A stretch of DNA of 64,000 bases, taken from positions 1 through 64,000 of the forward strand of contig CAVAPE010000003.1 in assembly GCA_963590405.1 (NCBI GenBank), written 5' to 3'. This DNA comes from Limisoma sp963590405 (GTDB taxonomy: Bacteria > Bacteroidota > Bacteroidia > Bacteroidales > Muribaculaceae). The number at the start of each line of letters is the position of its first letter. Position 1 is the stretch's first letter. Positions 1 to 8,592 of the stretch are shown here, in pieces. The notes below the pieces were generated by a model. The model searched no databases. It was not told where the DNA came from and saw only the letters and a list, made by a program, of their open reading frames with translations. The position numbers were made by a program, and so were the translations under genes.

Positions 1-162
1 CCCATAACTCCAGAATTAGCTTTTAAGATAGAAGCAGCTACGGATACTAAGGCTTATATTTGGGTTGAACTTCAAACCCAATATAACTATTGGACTGCCA
101 AGAAAAGCAAAAAACTCTCCGTCCTATTAGACCAAATACGCAAGTCTGCTGCGGTACTTTAG
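1..162 (+). CDS. HigA-type antitoxin, C-terminal end (partial)
   Basis: An open frame of 53 codons runs in from the window edge to TAG at 160-162. The residues ITPELAFKIEAAT followed by YIWVELQTQYNYW resemble the last helices of the XRE-family HigA antitoxin domain, where the family usually has ITPELA...WLNLQ.NYDLW. HigA antitoxins bind the HigB ribosome-dependent mRNA nuclease and repress their own operon. The toxin and the helix-turn-helix start would lie off the left edge. The tail after the domain (KKSKKLSVLLDQIRKSAAVL) is not diagnostic. Identification rests on a short stretch. Confidence 0.6.
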   Translation, partial: PITPELAFKIEAATDTKAYIWVELQTQYNYWTAKKSKKLSVLLDQIRKSAAVL

Positions 163-200
163 ACGGGTTACAATAAAATTCAAATAATTGAAAAGAATAG

Positions 201-299
201 AACGTATGGCTGATAGCGTTGACAAAGAAAGGGCGATTCGTGTTTCTCGATCCGCCCTATGACAGTGAGTTCAGCACATACTACGGCTCTTTAAAATAA
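201..299 (+). pseudogene. Remnant of a Dam/D12-type adenine DNA methylase
   Basis: Between the antitoxin and the ATPase, a frame closed by TAG at 198-200 and TAA at 297-299 reads KGRFVFLDPPYDSEFSTYY at about 228-284. That stretch carries the DPPY catalytic motif of N6-adenine methyltransferases in the context typical of the D12 class. There is no start, no AdoMet-binding FxGxG motif and no room for the rest of the enzyme, so this is a deletion relic. It suggests a DNA-modification gene once stood in this defence patch. The alternative, chance similarity, is unlikely for such a motif-rich stretch but cannot be excluded by eye. Confidence 0.55.
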
Positions 300-317
300 A
301 AGAACTGTGGCTAATTG

Positions 318-345
318 CGTGAATTTTTCACGTGAAAAATTCACG
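318..345. repeat. Perfect 28-bp palindrome upstream of the ATPase/RloB pair
   Basis: Positions 318-345 equal their own reverse complement over 28 bp, with CACGTG at the centre. The palindrome ends 19 bp before a good -7 box and about 97 bp before the ATPase start. It has no T-tract, so it is unlikely to be a terminator. A dimeric repressor operator is the simplest reading (inference). Confidence 0.75.
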
Positions 346-364
346 GATTTGAAAAAATAGTTAT

Positions 365-373
365 TATCTTTGT
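365..373 (+). promoter_or_regulatory. -7 box for the ATPase/RloB operon
   Basis: TATCTTTGT fits the Bacteroidetes -7 consensus TAnnTTTG. A TTTG lies at 348-351, but only 13 bp away instead of 19-20, so the -33 element is uncertain. The resulting leader would be about 65 nt. Confidence 0.5.
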
Positions 374-441
374 GCTGAAATTGGACGCAATCCATCAAGA
401 ACGTGTAAAACCAGATGTAAAAACCCTAAATTTCAGGCATT

Positions 442-1761
442 ATGTTACTCCGACTGATTATAAAAAATTTTCTTTCGTTTGACGACGAAGTTCAGTTTGA
501 TATGTTCCCGAACATGAAAAGGACACAGATGGCAAATCACATATATACGGATTTATGCGATGTACCAGTGCTTAAGCAAGCAGCCATCTATGGGCAGAAT
601 GGAGCGGGAAAGTCAAATCTGGTTAAGGCTCTTGAGTTCATTAGGGCTTTTGCATTGGATAAAGATTTTGTCAGGAATGTCGAGATTGACAAATACTTTT
701 ATCTGCTGAAGGATAATGTCGACAATGAACCGATGTCATTGTCGGTAGAGTTTGAGTACAATAAGCGTTTTTTTTTCTATGAGATAGAGCTTGGCGCTGA
801 CAAGGTTGTTAAAGAAGGACTTTACGAGTCGTTTCCAAAGGATGAAAGGCTGGAACTGGTTTATGAGCGCAAAGATAGGGAAGTCACATTTGCCAAGGGT
901 GTGGATTCTGCCATTATGGATGCCATTAAAAACCTTCTGGTCAAGAATCCGATGTCTTCATTGATGGCTTTGAATGGCGAGTTTCCGATTGTTGCTGATG
1001 AAAGATGTGCTTTGGCAGCCAATTGGTTTAAGGTGCAACTTGAGATTATCGGTGTGCATACATTCTTGCCTACATTGATAGAATTGCTCCGCGACAACAA
1101 GCCAATGATGGAGTTCGTTAAAGGTCTTGTGCACTGTCTGGGCGTTGGCGTAAATGCCATGAATCTCCAAGAAACAGACTTCGACAGTTGGGCAAAACAG
1201 CATATCGCAATTGCCAAGAATTTGCCCGGCGATATGGAGCAAGTGAAGTCAATGTCGTTAAGTGCCAATAGCACGCCAGTCCTCTCCATCAATATAAAGG
1301 ACGGTGTGCGTAAGGTTTACCAACTCATCTTCGACAATGTGGGAAAGAACGGTTTTGTGGGACGACTTGATACGAGTATGCAATCTGACGGTACGCTCCG
1401 AGCACTTACATTGTTGCCAGCTCTGTATTATGCCTGCAAGTTGGGTAAAACGGTCGTTGTCGACGAGATTAACTGCTGCCTTAGCCCAACTATGGTAAAA
1501 GGTATTGTGGAATATTTTGCCAAGACCAATGGCACAAATGGTCAGTTGATATTCACCACACACGACAATCAGTTGCTTGACGAGAAAAACATACTCCGTT
1601 CAGATGAGATATGGTTCGTGGACAAGCGCGAGGGTGCTTCTGTGCTTTATTCTCACAATGATTTCAAAGAGCATCATACCATTTCACCCTATCGTGGTTA
1701 CAAAGAAGGTCGTTACGGAGCTATTCGTTTTGTTAATCTGATGGAATACAATGCCCAGTAA
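442..1761 (+). CDS. AAA-family ATPase (AAA_15/AbiL-like), partner of RloB-like protein
   Basis: This 439-residue protein has the ABC/SMC-like layout of stand-alone defence ATPases. It begins with LRLIIKNFLSF, typical of this fold. Walker A is GQNGAGKS at 51-58. A conserved SDGT stretch precedes Walker B (VVVDE near 338-342), and the H-switch region TTHDN is near 372-376. Its stop overlaps the start of the next gene by 11 bp, so the two are translated together. The closest remembered parallels are the ATPase subunits of AbiL- and PARIS-type abortive-infection pairs, in which the ATPase senses a phage protein and controls a TOPRIM-like effector. The family assignment is firm; a defence role is inferred from the partner and from the toxin-antitoxin and methylase remnants beside it. 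Confidence 0.8.
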   Translation: MLLRLIIKNFLSFDDEVQFDMFPNMKRTQMANHIYTDLCDVPVLKQAAIYGQNGAGKSNLVKALEFIRAFALDKDFVRNVEIDKYFYLLKDNVDNEPMSLSVEFEYNKRFFFYEIELGADKVVKEGLYESFPKDERLELVYERKDREVTFAKGVDSAIMDAIKNLLVKNPMSSLMALNGEFPIVADERCALAANWFKVQLEIIGVHTFLPTLIELLRDNKPMMEFVKGLVHCLGVGVNAMNLQETDFDSWAKQHIAIAKNLPGDMEQVKSMSLSANSTPVLSINIKDGVRKVYQLIFDNVGKNGFVGRLDTSMQSDGTLRALTLLPALYYACKLGKTVVVDEINCCLSPTMVKGIVEYFAKTNGTNGQLIFTTHDNQLLDEKNILRSDEIWFVDKREGASVLYSHNDFKEHHTISPYRGYKEGRYGAIRFVNLMEYNAQ

Positions 1762-2593
1762 AAGAAAACTGTCATACACAAGGCCAACCAAGACGCTTGA
1801 CTTGATGCCAAAACTTAATGAGGAAAAATACCTCATAGAGGGGCGCGATGTCGTTCTGCCAGCAGTGCTGCATCAACCAAAAGGCTATGAGAAAACGGAT
1901 GGTGTAATGTCATATAGCATCATCTGCGTCATATCAGGCGGTGAGAAAAGAGAACGTGACTTTTTGCTGACATTGATCCGTCAGCAAGACCTGCATTCTT
2001 TGAGGGTGGCGTTCATTTCTAAGGAGGGGCAAGGGCTTCAGCCATATCAGATGCAGGAGCAATGGGTGGAAATCCAAAAGCACAAGACGGTTGTTGTTGA
2101 CGGCGTGGCTTTTCACTTGGATGAAATGGATGAAGTGTTTTTGTTGTCGGATGTGGACGAATTTTATGACCAACTGTTAAACATTCAGAAGAGCCATAGC
2201 GAGAAAGACCACGGTCAATGGATAATTAGCAACCCATGTTTTGAGATTTGGCTCTATTACTGCTTCTGCAACAATCCAGAGGATGACTTAGTGGGCATTG
2301 AGTCGCTTGCTCCCAACAAACGCAGTCAAGAGTTGAAGAAGTTGGGACATACAGTGGTTGCTGGTGGTTTGAACTCGCTTAAGGCTTTCGAGCATATGCA
2401 GGAGGGAATAGCCCATAGCATCAGCCATTATGCAGAAGACAGCAACGCCATCCCCATCTTGTATGCAACTCAGATGCACAAAATGGCCCAATTCCTGATT
2501 GACACTATGAACCAAAATCGTAGCGAGTACGATGAATTTTTAAGGCGGAAACAACGAGAGAGACAAGAATGGCGTAAAGCGATGGGGAAATAA
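1751..2593 (+). CDS. RloB-like TOPRIM-type protein
   Basis: This 280-residue protein resembles the RloB family, named from ORFs found inside restriction loci. Visible landmarks are SGGEKRERDF at 62-71, equivalent to the GE-x-E metal-binding start of the fold, SDVDEF at 133-138, and the family signature SNPCFEIWLYY at 160-170. Acidic residues E65, D134 and D136 would be the TOPRIM-like metal ligands, which suggests a nuclease (inference). The start ATG lies inside the ATPase gene (11-bp overlap), marking a two-gene operon. No helix-turn-helix is seen. The C-terminus is basic and coiled (RRKQRERQEWRK). Confidence 0.75.
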   Translation: MPSKRKLSYTRPTKTLDLMPKLNEEKYLIEGRDVVLPAVLHQPKGYEKTDGVMSYSIICVISGGEKRERDFLLTLIRQQDLHSLRVAFISKEGQGLQPYQMQEQWVEIQKHKTVVVDGVAFHLDEMDEVFLLSDVDEFYDQLLNIQKSHSEKDHGQWIISNPCFEIWLYYCFCNNPEDDLVGIESLAPNKRSQELKKLGHTVVAGGLNSLKAFEHMQEGIAHSISHYAEDSNAIPILYATQMHKMAQFLIDTMNQNRSEYDEFLRRKQRERQEWRKAMGK

Positions 2594-2639
2594 CCGCTTG
2601 TTCCGTATTTGAAAAACACAGTTCGCAAACAGGCACGAA

Positions 2640-2666
2640 TTGCACCTTATAATAGTCTTACATTTG
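2640..2666 (+). promoter_or_regulatory. Promoter of the RND efflux operon
   Basis: TACATTTG at 2659-2666 matches TAnnTTTG. TTG at 2640-2642 lies 16 bp upstream, slightly short. The box falls inside the longest possible reading frame of the adaptor gene, which argues that translation begins downstream at 2687. Confidence 0.5.
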
Positions 2667-2686
2667 CACCGATTTTGAAAAGAGCA

Positions 2687-3808
2687 ATGAATATGAAGAC
2701 TATTACAAAAACGATTTTCGGCTTGGGCGTGGCGATAGGCTGCTCCCTATTGACAATCTCCTGTCAGCAAAAGAAGCAGGAGACAGTAGCGAAGACCGAC
2801 TACAAGACAATGACCGTGACCCGTAGCAATCTCAACACTGAGACTTCCTACTCGGCCTCCATCAAAGGACGGCAGGACATCGATATCTATCCGCAGGTGT
2901 CGGGCAAAATCGTGCGTCTGTGTGTAAAGGAGGGCGACAAGGTGAGCAAGGGTCAACTGCTTTTTGTCATCGACCAGGTGCCCTATAAGGCTGCGCTCAA
3001 CACGGCTCTCGCCAACGAGCGTCAGGCAGAGGCAGCCCTCGCTACTGCCGAACTCACCTACACGAGCAACAAGGAACTGCTTGCGCAGAAGGTGATTTCA
3101 AACTATACTTTCAAGACGTCGGAAAACGCCTACCTTACGGCGCAGGCGCAGGTGGCGCAGGCACAGGCACAGGTGGTCGACGCCCGCAACAATCTGTCGT
3201 ACACCGAGGTGTGCAGCCCATCGAACGGCGTGGTTGGCGTGTTGCCTTACCGTATCGGTGCCCTCGTAGGCCCGAGTATGGCAAAGCCGCTCACTTCCGT
3301 TTCCGACAACTCCGAGATGTACGTATACTTCTCCATGACCGAGAAGCAACTGCTCAGTTTTGTGCGCCAGTATGGCTCCAAGGACAATGCGTTGAAGAAC
3401 ATGCCTGAAATCTCGCTGCAACTCGGCGACCAGTCGCTCTACAACCACAAAGGCAAGGTGGAAAGCATCAGCGGCGTGATTGACTCGCAGACAGGCACGG
3501 TGAGCATCCGTGCGGTGTTTCCCAACAACGAGCGCCTGCTCAACAGCGGCGGCTCAGGCAACGTGCTGATACCGTCGACGCTGACCAACGTCATCCTTAT
3601 CCCACAGGCAGCCACCGTGCAGCAGCAGGACAAGCGCATCGTGTACAAGGTGGTCAACGGCAAGGCTGTGTCGCAGATTGTTGAAGTGTCGCAGATCAAA
3701 ACTGCCAATGAATATGTAGTGTCGAGCGGTTTGAAACCGGGAGATGTTATCGTTGCCGACGGCGCAGGACTTGTGCATGAAGGCGACATCGTGAAATCTC
3801 AAAAATAA
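2687..3808 (+). CDS. RND efflux periplasmic adaptor (membrane-fusion lipoprotein)
   Basis: The AcrA/MexA-type adaptor links the inner-membrane pump to the outer-membrane channel. The start at 2687 was chosen because it opens a lipoprotein signal (MNMKTITKTIFGLGVAIG...TISC, acylated C26) and lies just after the promoter; upstream ATGs would bury that signal. A lipoyl-like half (IDIYPQVSGKIVRLCVKEGD) is followed by an alanine-rich alpha-helical hairpin near residues 80-150. Then comes the second lipoyl half (SPSNGVVGVLPYRIGALVG) and a beta-barrel/membrane-proximal domain ending in GLKPGDVIVADG. At 373 aa it has normal family length. The pump gene follows 8 bp later. Confidence 0.93.
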   Translation: MNMKTITKTIFGLGVAIGCSLLTISCQQKKQETVAKTDYKTMTVTRSNLNTETSYSASIKGRQDIDIYPQVSGKIVRLCVKEGDKVSKGQLLFVIDQVPYKAALNTALANERQAEAALATAELTYTSNKELLAQKVISNYTFKTSENAYLTAQAQVAQAQAQVVDARNNLSYTEVCSPSNGVVGVLPYRIGALVGPSMAKPLTSVSDNSEMYVYFSMTEKQLLSFVRQYGSKDNALKNMPEISLQLGDQSLYNHKGKVESISGVIDSQTGTVSIRAVFPNNERLLNSGGSGNVLIPSTLTNVILIPQAATVQQQDKRIVYKVVNGKAVSQIVEVSQIKTANEYVVSSGLKPGDVIVADGAGLVHEGDIVKSQK

Positions 3809-3816
3809 CGACGACT

Positions 3817-6800
3817 ATGAAAGGCAACATATTTATCAAAAGACCAGTAATGGCCATCTGCACCGCGGTGCTCATCGTGATGGTCGGATTGATTTCGCTC
3901 TTCGAACTTCCGGTGGAGCAGTACCCAGACATCGCGCCGCCAACGGTGATGGTGTCTGCCACCTACACCGGTGCCGATGCCGATGCGGTGATGAAGAGTG
4001 TGATTATGCCGCTGGAGGAGAGTATCAACGGTGTGGAGGACATGATGTATATCACCTCGACCGCTACCAACTCCGGCTCGGCTGAAATCAAGGTGTATTT
4101 CAAGCAGGGCACCGACCCCGATATGGCAACCGTCAACGTGCAGAACCGCGTGTCGAAGGCGCAAGGCTTGCTGCCGTCGGAGGTTACGAAAATCGGTGTC
4201 ACCACCCAGAAGCAGCAGAGTTCCTTCCTGCAAATCGGTACTCTCGTGAGCACCGACGGCAAGTATGACGAAACATTCCTTGCCAACTACCTCGACATCA
4301 GTGTGATTCCTGAAATCAAGCGTATCAATGGTGTCGGCGAGGTCGTCGAGTTGGGCGATACCTACAGTATGCGTATCTGGCTCAAGCCCGACATGATGGC
4401 GCAGTACCAGTTGCAGCCGTCGGACGTAACCGCAGTGCTCGGCGAGCAGAACATTGAGGCCCCTACGGGTTCGCTCGGTGAAGCGTCGAAAAACACCTTC
4501 CAATATACAATGAAATACCACGGCCGACTAAAGAGCGTGGAGGAGTTTGAGAACATGGTTGTCCGCTCCAACGCCGACGGGTCGGTGCTCCGTTTGAAGG
4601 ATATAGCCACAGTGGAACTGGGTCGCTTGTCGTACAGTTTCAAGGGTAACGTAGACACGAAGCCAGGTGTGACCTTCCTTACCTTCCAGGTGGCAGGTGC
4701 CAACGCTACCGAGGTGAATGCCAGCATTTCCGCAAAACTCGAAGAGATGTCGAAATCGCTGCCAAAGGGTTGTGAGTTTGTTCAGATGCAGAGTTCCAAC
4801 GACTTCCTCTTCGCTTCAATCCACAATGTGGTTGAAACCCTCGTTATTGCAATCATCCTCGTGATTTTGGTGGTTTACTTCTTCCTTCAGGACTTCAAGA
4901 GCACCCTCATCCCGTCCATTTCGATTATCGTCAGTCTGGTGGGCACATTTGCCTGCCTGCAGATAGCGGGATTTAGTATCAACATCCTTACGCTCTTCGC
5001 CTTGGTGCTTGCCATCGGTACGGTGGTCGACGATGCCATTGTGGTGGTTGAGGCAGTGCAAGCCAAGTTTGATGTTGGCTACACGTCGCCCTACATTGCC
5101 ACCCGTGATGCGATGCACGACATCAGTATGGCTGTGGTTTCCTGTACACTGGTGTTTATGGCTGTGTTCGTGCCAGTCTGCTTCATGGGCGGCACAACCG
5201 GTATCTTCTACACCCAGTTTGGCGTGACAATGGCAACGTCCGTGGGTCTGTCAATGGTTTCGGCCCTCACGCTCTGTCCGGCATTGTGCGCCATGATGAT
5301 GCGTCCGTCGAAAGAGGGCGAAGTGAAGAAAGGCTTTGCCAGCAGAATCCGCGCAGCCTACAACGCCTCCTATAAGGCAGTGTTTGCCCGCTACCGCAGC
5401 GGCGTGATGTTCTTCATCCACCACCGTTGGCTGGCATGGACAAGTCTCGGCGTGGCAGTCGTGGCACTCGTCTACCTTATGACCACCACCAAGACCGGCT
5501 TCGTGCCGCAGGAGGACCAAGGCGCAATCATGGTGCAGGTGAGCACCTCGCCGGGTAGCACCCTCTCCGAAACAAACAAGGTGATGGACCGCGCAGCCGC
5601 AATCCTCAAGAAAGTGCCTGAGGTTGACCACTTCAGCCAGGTTGCCGGCTACGGTATGATTTCCGGACAAGGCACGTCCTACGGCTCAATCATCGTGAAA
5701 CTTAAGACCTGGGACGAACGTAAGGGCAAGGAGCACCACATCGACAACGTGATGGCACGCCTCAATGCCGAATTTTCCAAGATTAAGGAAGCACAAGTGT
5801 TTAGTTTCCAGACGGCAATGATTCCAGGCTATGGTATGGGTAACTCCATCGAACTCCACATGCAGGACAAGACCGGCGGCGACTCGAAGGTGTTCTACCA
5901 GAACGTGATGAAGTTCATCGCCGAACTCAACAAGCGTCCGGAGATTGCCACCGCCTACACCTCCTACAATATGAGTTTCCCACAGATTTCGGTAAATGTC
6001 GATGCTGCGAAGTGCAAGCGTGCTGGAATTTCACCGTCGACGGTGCTCGACGCACTCGGCACCTACTGTGGTGGCTCCTACGTTTCCAACTACAACGAGT
6101 TTGGTAAGGTTTACCGTGTGATGCTTCAGGCATCGTCACAGTTCCGCCTCGACAAGCACGCCCTTGAGAACATGTTTGTGCGCAACGGCGACGAGATGGC
6201 ATCGCTCAGCGAGTTTGTCACTCTGAGCGACATCGTAGGCCCTGAGCAGGCTACCCGTTTCAACCTCTACAGCAGTATTCAGGTGAACGTCAACGCCGCC
6301 GACGGCTACTCTTCCGGCGAGGCACAGCAAGCCATCAAGGAAGTGTCAGAACAAGTGATGCCCACCGGCTACAGTTACGAGTACGGCGGCATGGCGCGTG
6401 AGGAGTCGAAAAGCGGCGGCTCAGGTTCAATCTTCATCTACGCCGTCTGCGTGGTGCTCATCTACATCATCATGGCGTGCCTCTACGAGAGTTTCCTCAT
6501 CCCGTTGGCAGTCATCCTCTCCGTGCCGTTCGGCTTGATGGGTAGTTTCCTCTTCGCCCGACTGTTCGGACTTGAAAACAACATCTATCTGCAAACCGGT
6601 CTCATCATGCTCATCGGACTTTTGGCAAAGACAGCCATCCTGATTACCGAGTATGCCGTAGAGCGTCGCCGCGCCGGCATGGGCATCATTGCCTCCGCCA
6701 TCTCCGCAGCACAAGCCCGTCTGCGTCCAATCCTTATGACGGTGCTCTGTATGGTGTTCGGTATGCTCCCGCTGATGTTCTCTACTGGTGCTGGTGCAAA

Positions 6801-7020
6801 CGGCAACAGTTCGCTGGGCACCGGTGTGGTAGGCGGCTTGCTGATAGGCTCACTCGCCCTCATCTTCGTGGTGCCAGTGTTCTACATCGTGTTCGAATAC
6901 CTGCAGGAGAAGGTGCGCAAGCCCTACCACGAAGAGCCTGACTACGAGATGCAGCAGGAAATAGCGAAATCCGACGAGGAGAAGCGTCTCGCCGGCAAAC
7001 TTCAAAGCAACAAGCAATGA
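3817..7020 (+). CDS. RND multidrug efflux pump, inner-membrane permease (AcrB/HAE1 family)
   Basis: This 1067-residue trimeric proton/drug antiporter is full length for the HAE1 family. The first membrane helix lies in IKRPVMAICTAVLIVMVGLI. Two large periplasmic loops follow, each ahead of a bundle of helices. The proton-relay pair VVDDAIVVVE lies near residues 403-412 in TM4, and the TM10 lysine in GLLAKTAILI is near 937. The porter-domain start (ELPVEQYPDIAPPTVMV) is typical. The short charged C-terminus (EEKRLAGKLQSNKQ) overlaps the next start by ATGA. Substrates cannot be read from the sequence; bile salts, dyes and antibiotics are usual for the family. Confidence 0.96.
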   Translation: MKGNIFIKRPVMAICTAVLIVMVGLISLFELPVEQYPDIAPPTVMVSATYTGADADAVMKSVIMPLEESINGVEDMMYITSTATNSGSAEIKVYFKQGTDPDMATVNVQNRVSKAQGLLPSEVTKIGVTTQKQQSSFLQIGTLVSTDGKYDETFLANYLDISVIPEIKRINGVGEVVELGDTYSMRIWLKPDMMAQYQLQPSDVTAVLGEQNIEAPTGSLGEASKNTFQYTMKYHGRLKSVEEFENMVVRSNADGSVLRLKDIATVELGRLSYSFKGNVDTKPGVTFLTFQVAGANATEVNASISAKLEEMSKSLPKGCEFVQMQSSNDFLFASIHNVVETLVIAIILVILVVYFFLQDFKSTLIPSISIIVSLVGTFACLQIAGFSINILTLFALVLAIGTVVDDAIVVVEAVQAKFDVGYTSPYIATRDAMHDISMAVVSCTLVFMAVFVPVCFMGGTTGIFYTQFGVTMATSVGLSMVSALTLCPALCAMMMRPSKEGEVKKGFASRIRAAYNASYKAVFARYRSGVMFFIHHRWLAWTSLGVAVVALVYLMTTTKTGFVPQEDQGAIMVQVSTSPGSTLSETNKVMDRAAAILKKVPEVDHFSQVAGYGMISGQGTSYGSIIVKLKTWDERKGKEHHIDNVMARLNAEFSKIKEAQVFSFQTAMIPGYGMGNSIELHMQDKTGGDSKVFYQNVMKFIAELNKRPEIATAYTSYNMSFPQISVNVDAAKCKRAGISPSTVLDALGTYCGGSYVSNYNEFGKVYRVMLQASSQFRLDKHALENMFVRNGDEMASLSEFVTLSDIVGPEQATRFNLYSSIQVNVNAADGYSSGEAQQAIKEVSEQVMPTGYSYEYGGMAREESKSGGSGSIFIYAVCVVLIYIIMACLYESFLIPLAVILSVPFGLMGSFLFARLFGLENNIYLQTGLIMLIGLLAKTAILITEYAVERRRAGMGIIASAISAAQARLRPILMTVLCMVFGMLPLMFSTGAGANGNSSLGTGVVGGLLIGSLALIFVVPVFYIVFEYLQEKVRKPYHEEPDYEMQQEIAKSDEEKRLAGKLQSNKQ

Positions 7021-8450
7021 TTACGACAATGAAAAAGACTATCATAACAGCCGTCATCGCTGCTACTTTGAGCAGCTGCGGCATCTACTCAAAATATGAG
7101 CCCATCGTCGAGGTTCCCGACCAGTTGTACGGCGACAAGGACAGCGTGCTGTCGCTCCAGGCTGCGCCCGACTCCATTCTTACGGTCACCGCCGCCGCCG
7201 ACACACTGAGTTTCGGCGCTCTCGACTGGCACGAGATTTTCACCGATGCTCTTCTCCAAGACCTTATCAATAGGGGACTGGAGCAGAACACCGACTACCA
7301 GTCGGCTGCCTACCGCGTGGAGGAGGCAAGTGCCACCCTTCAGGCAGCCAAACTGGCATTCCTGCCGTCGTTTGCTCTGGCACCACAGGCAGGTGTGACC
7401 AGTTTCGACAAGGGCAAGGCTACGCAGACCTACTCCGTGCCCCTCAACATGAGTTGGGAGATCGACATCTTCGGCAAGATGCGCAACGCCAAGCAACAGG
7501 CAAAGGCACTCTACGCCAAGAGCATAGATTACCGTCAGGCAGTGCGCACGCAACTGATTGCCAACATAGCCAACACCTACTACACCCTCGGCACTCTCCG
7601 CGAGCAGCACCAACTGTCGGTGGAGACTGAAGAGGCGTGGAAAGAGACTCTGAAGTCGGCACAGGCGCTGATGAATGTGGGCAGATACAACGAGGCAGCC
7701 GTCGACCAGATGGAGGCGGCAATGCATCAGGTACACACCTCGGTGCTCGACCTTGAGCAACAGATTTCGCAGACGGAAACCGCCATGTCGCTGCTCCTCG
7801 GCGAAACGCCGCGGCACTATGCCACAAGTAGCGAGTTGTCGCTCTCCGTGCCGGAAACCATCTCGGTGGGAGTGCCTCTGCAGATGCTCTCGTCCCGTCC
7901 CGATGTCCGTGCGGCGCAACGCACCGTGGAGTCTGCGTTCTATGGCGTGAACCAAGCGCGTGCCAACTTCTATCCGTCGCTCACGCTGAGCGGTACGGTG
8001 GGGTGGACCAATAATGTGGGTGCAATCATCGCCAACCCAGGCAAGTTGCTCGCTTCCGCAGTGGGCGCGCTGACGGCTCCGCTCTTCACCCGCGGTCAGA
8101 ACATGGCTCAACTGAAAATAGCCAAAGCACAGCAGGAAGAGACTAAACTGGCGTTCACCCAGACGCTCCTCAATGCTGGCAAGGAGGTGAACGACGCCCT
8201 GACCGGCTGCCAGACGGCTATGGATAAAGATTCATCGATAACGGCGCAGGTGAAATCCCTTGAAAGCGCACTCCGAAACACGACACTGCTGATGGATTAT
8301 GGCAACAACACATATCTCGAAATCCTTACCGCGCGCCAGTCGCTGCTGAGCGCGCAACTCACTCAATCAGCAAATAAATTGACCCTCGTCCAAAACCTTG
8401 TAAATCTCTATCAAGCCTTGGGAGGAGGCGAAGAAAAGCAACCTTTATAA
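7017..8450 (+). CDS. Outer-membrane efflux channel lipoprotein (OprM/NodT family)
   Basis: This TolC-like exit duct completes the tripartite pump. At 477 aa it has family length and two outer-membrane-efflux repeats: helices from LNRGLEQNTDYQ onward and a second half beginning near RPDVRAAQRTVESAF. The start at 7017 overlaps the pump stop by 4 bp; an ATG at 7029 would leave a tighter lipoprotein signal ending ATLSSC, so either could be used. The acylated cysteine is C21 from the first ATG. A terminator-like hairpin follows at 8530. Confidence 0.93.
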   Translation: MITTMKKTIITAVIAATLSSCGIYSKYEPIVEVPDQLYGDKDSVLSLQAAPDSILTVTAAADTLSFGALDWHEIFTDALLQDLINRGLEQNTDYQSAAYRVEEASATLQAAKLAFLPSFALAPQAGVTSFDKGKATQTYSVPLNMSWEIDIFGKMRNAKQQAKALYAKSIDYRQAVRTQLIANIANTYYTLGTLREQHQLSVETEEAWKETLKSAQALMNVGRYNEAAVDQMEAAMHQVHTSVLDLEQQISQTETAMSLLLGETPRHYATSSELSLSVPETISVGVPLQMLSSRPDVRAAQRTVESAFYGVNQARANFYPSLTLSGTVGWTNNVGAIIANPGKLLASAVGALTAPLFTRGQNMAQLKIAKAQQEETKLAFTQTLLNAGKEVNDALTGCQTAMDKDSSITAQVKSLESALRNTTLLMDYGNNTYLEILTARQSLLSAQLTQSANKLTLVQNLVNLYQALGGGEEKQPL

Positions 8451-8529
8451 TCATTAACCTTTTCAAAAGCGTCGGTTACATTTCTCTCATACTAATTTTC
8501 ATACCTAAAGAGTAATCGATGAATTTCTT

Positions 8530-8568
8530 GGGGGGCGCAACGCGTGGTGCGGTGCGTCCTTCTTTTTT
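8530..8568 (+). terminator. Terminator of the RND efflux operon
   Basis: A GC-rich stem (GGGCGCA pairing with TGCGTCC, one G-T wobble) is followed by TTCTTTTTT on the plus strand. It lies between the convergent efflux operon and the AraC gene. Confidence 0.7.
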
Positions 8569-8592
8569 GTGGCTACTTCGCATTTTGCTATG

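Noticed and set aside
2609..2686. Longer N-terminus for the efflux adaptor
   Set aside because: It would place the lipoprotein signal internally and contains the probable promoter.
3799..4521. 240-codon minus-strand frame inside the RND pump gene (and others at 7089-8111, 20162-21082, 37990-39066)
   Set aside because: They are antisense to well-identified genes, His/Arg/Val-rich with no domains; all are shadows.
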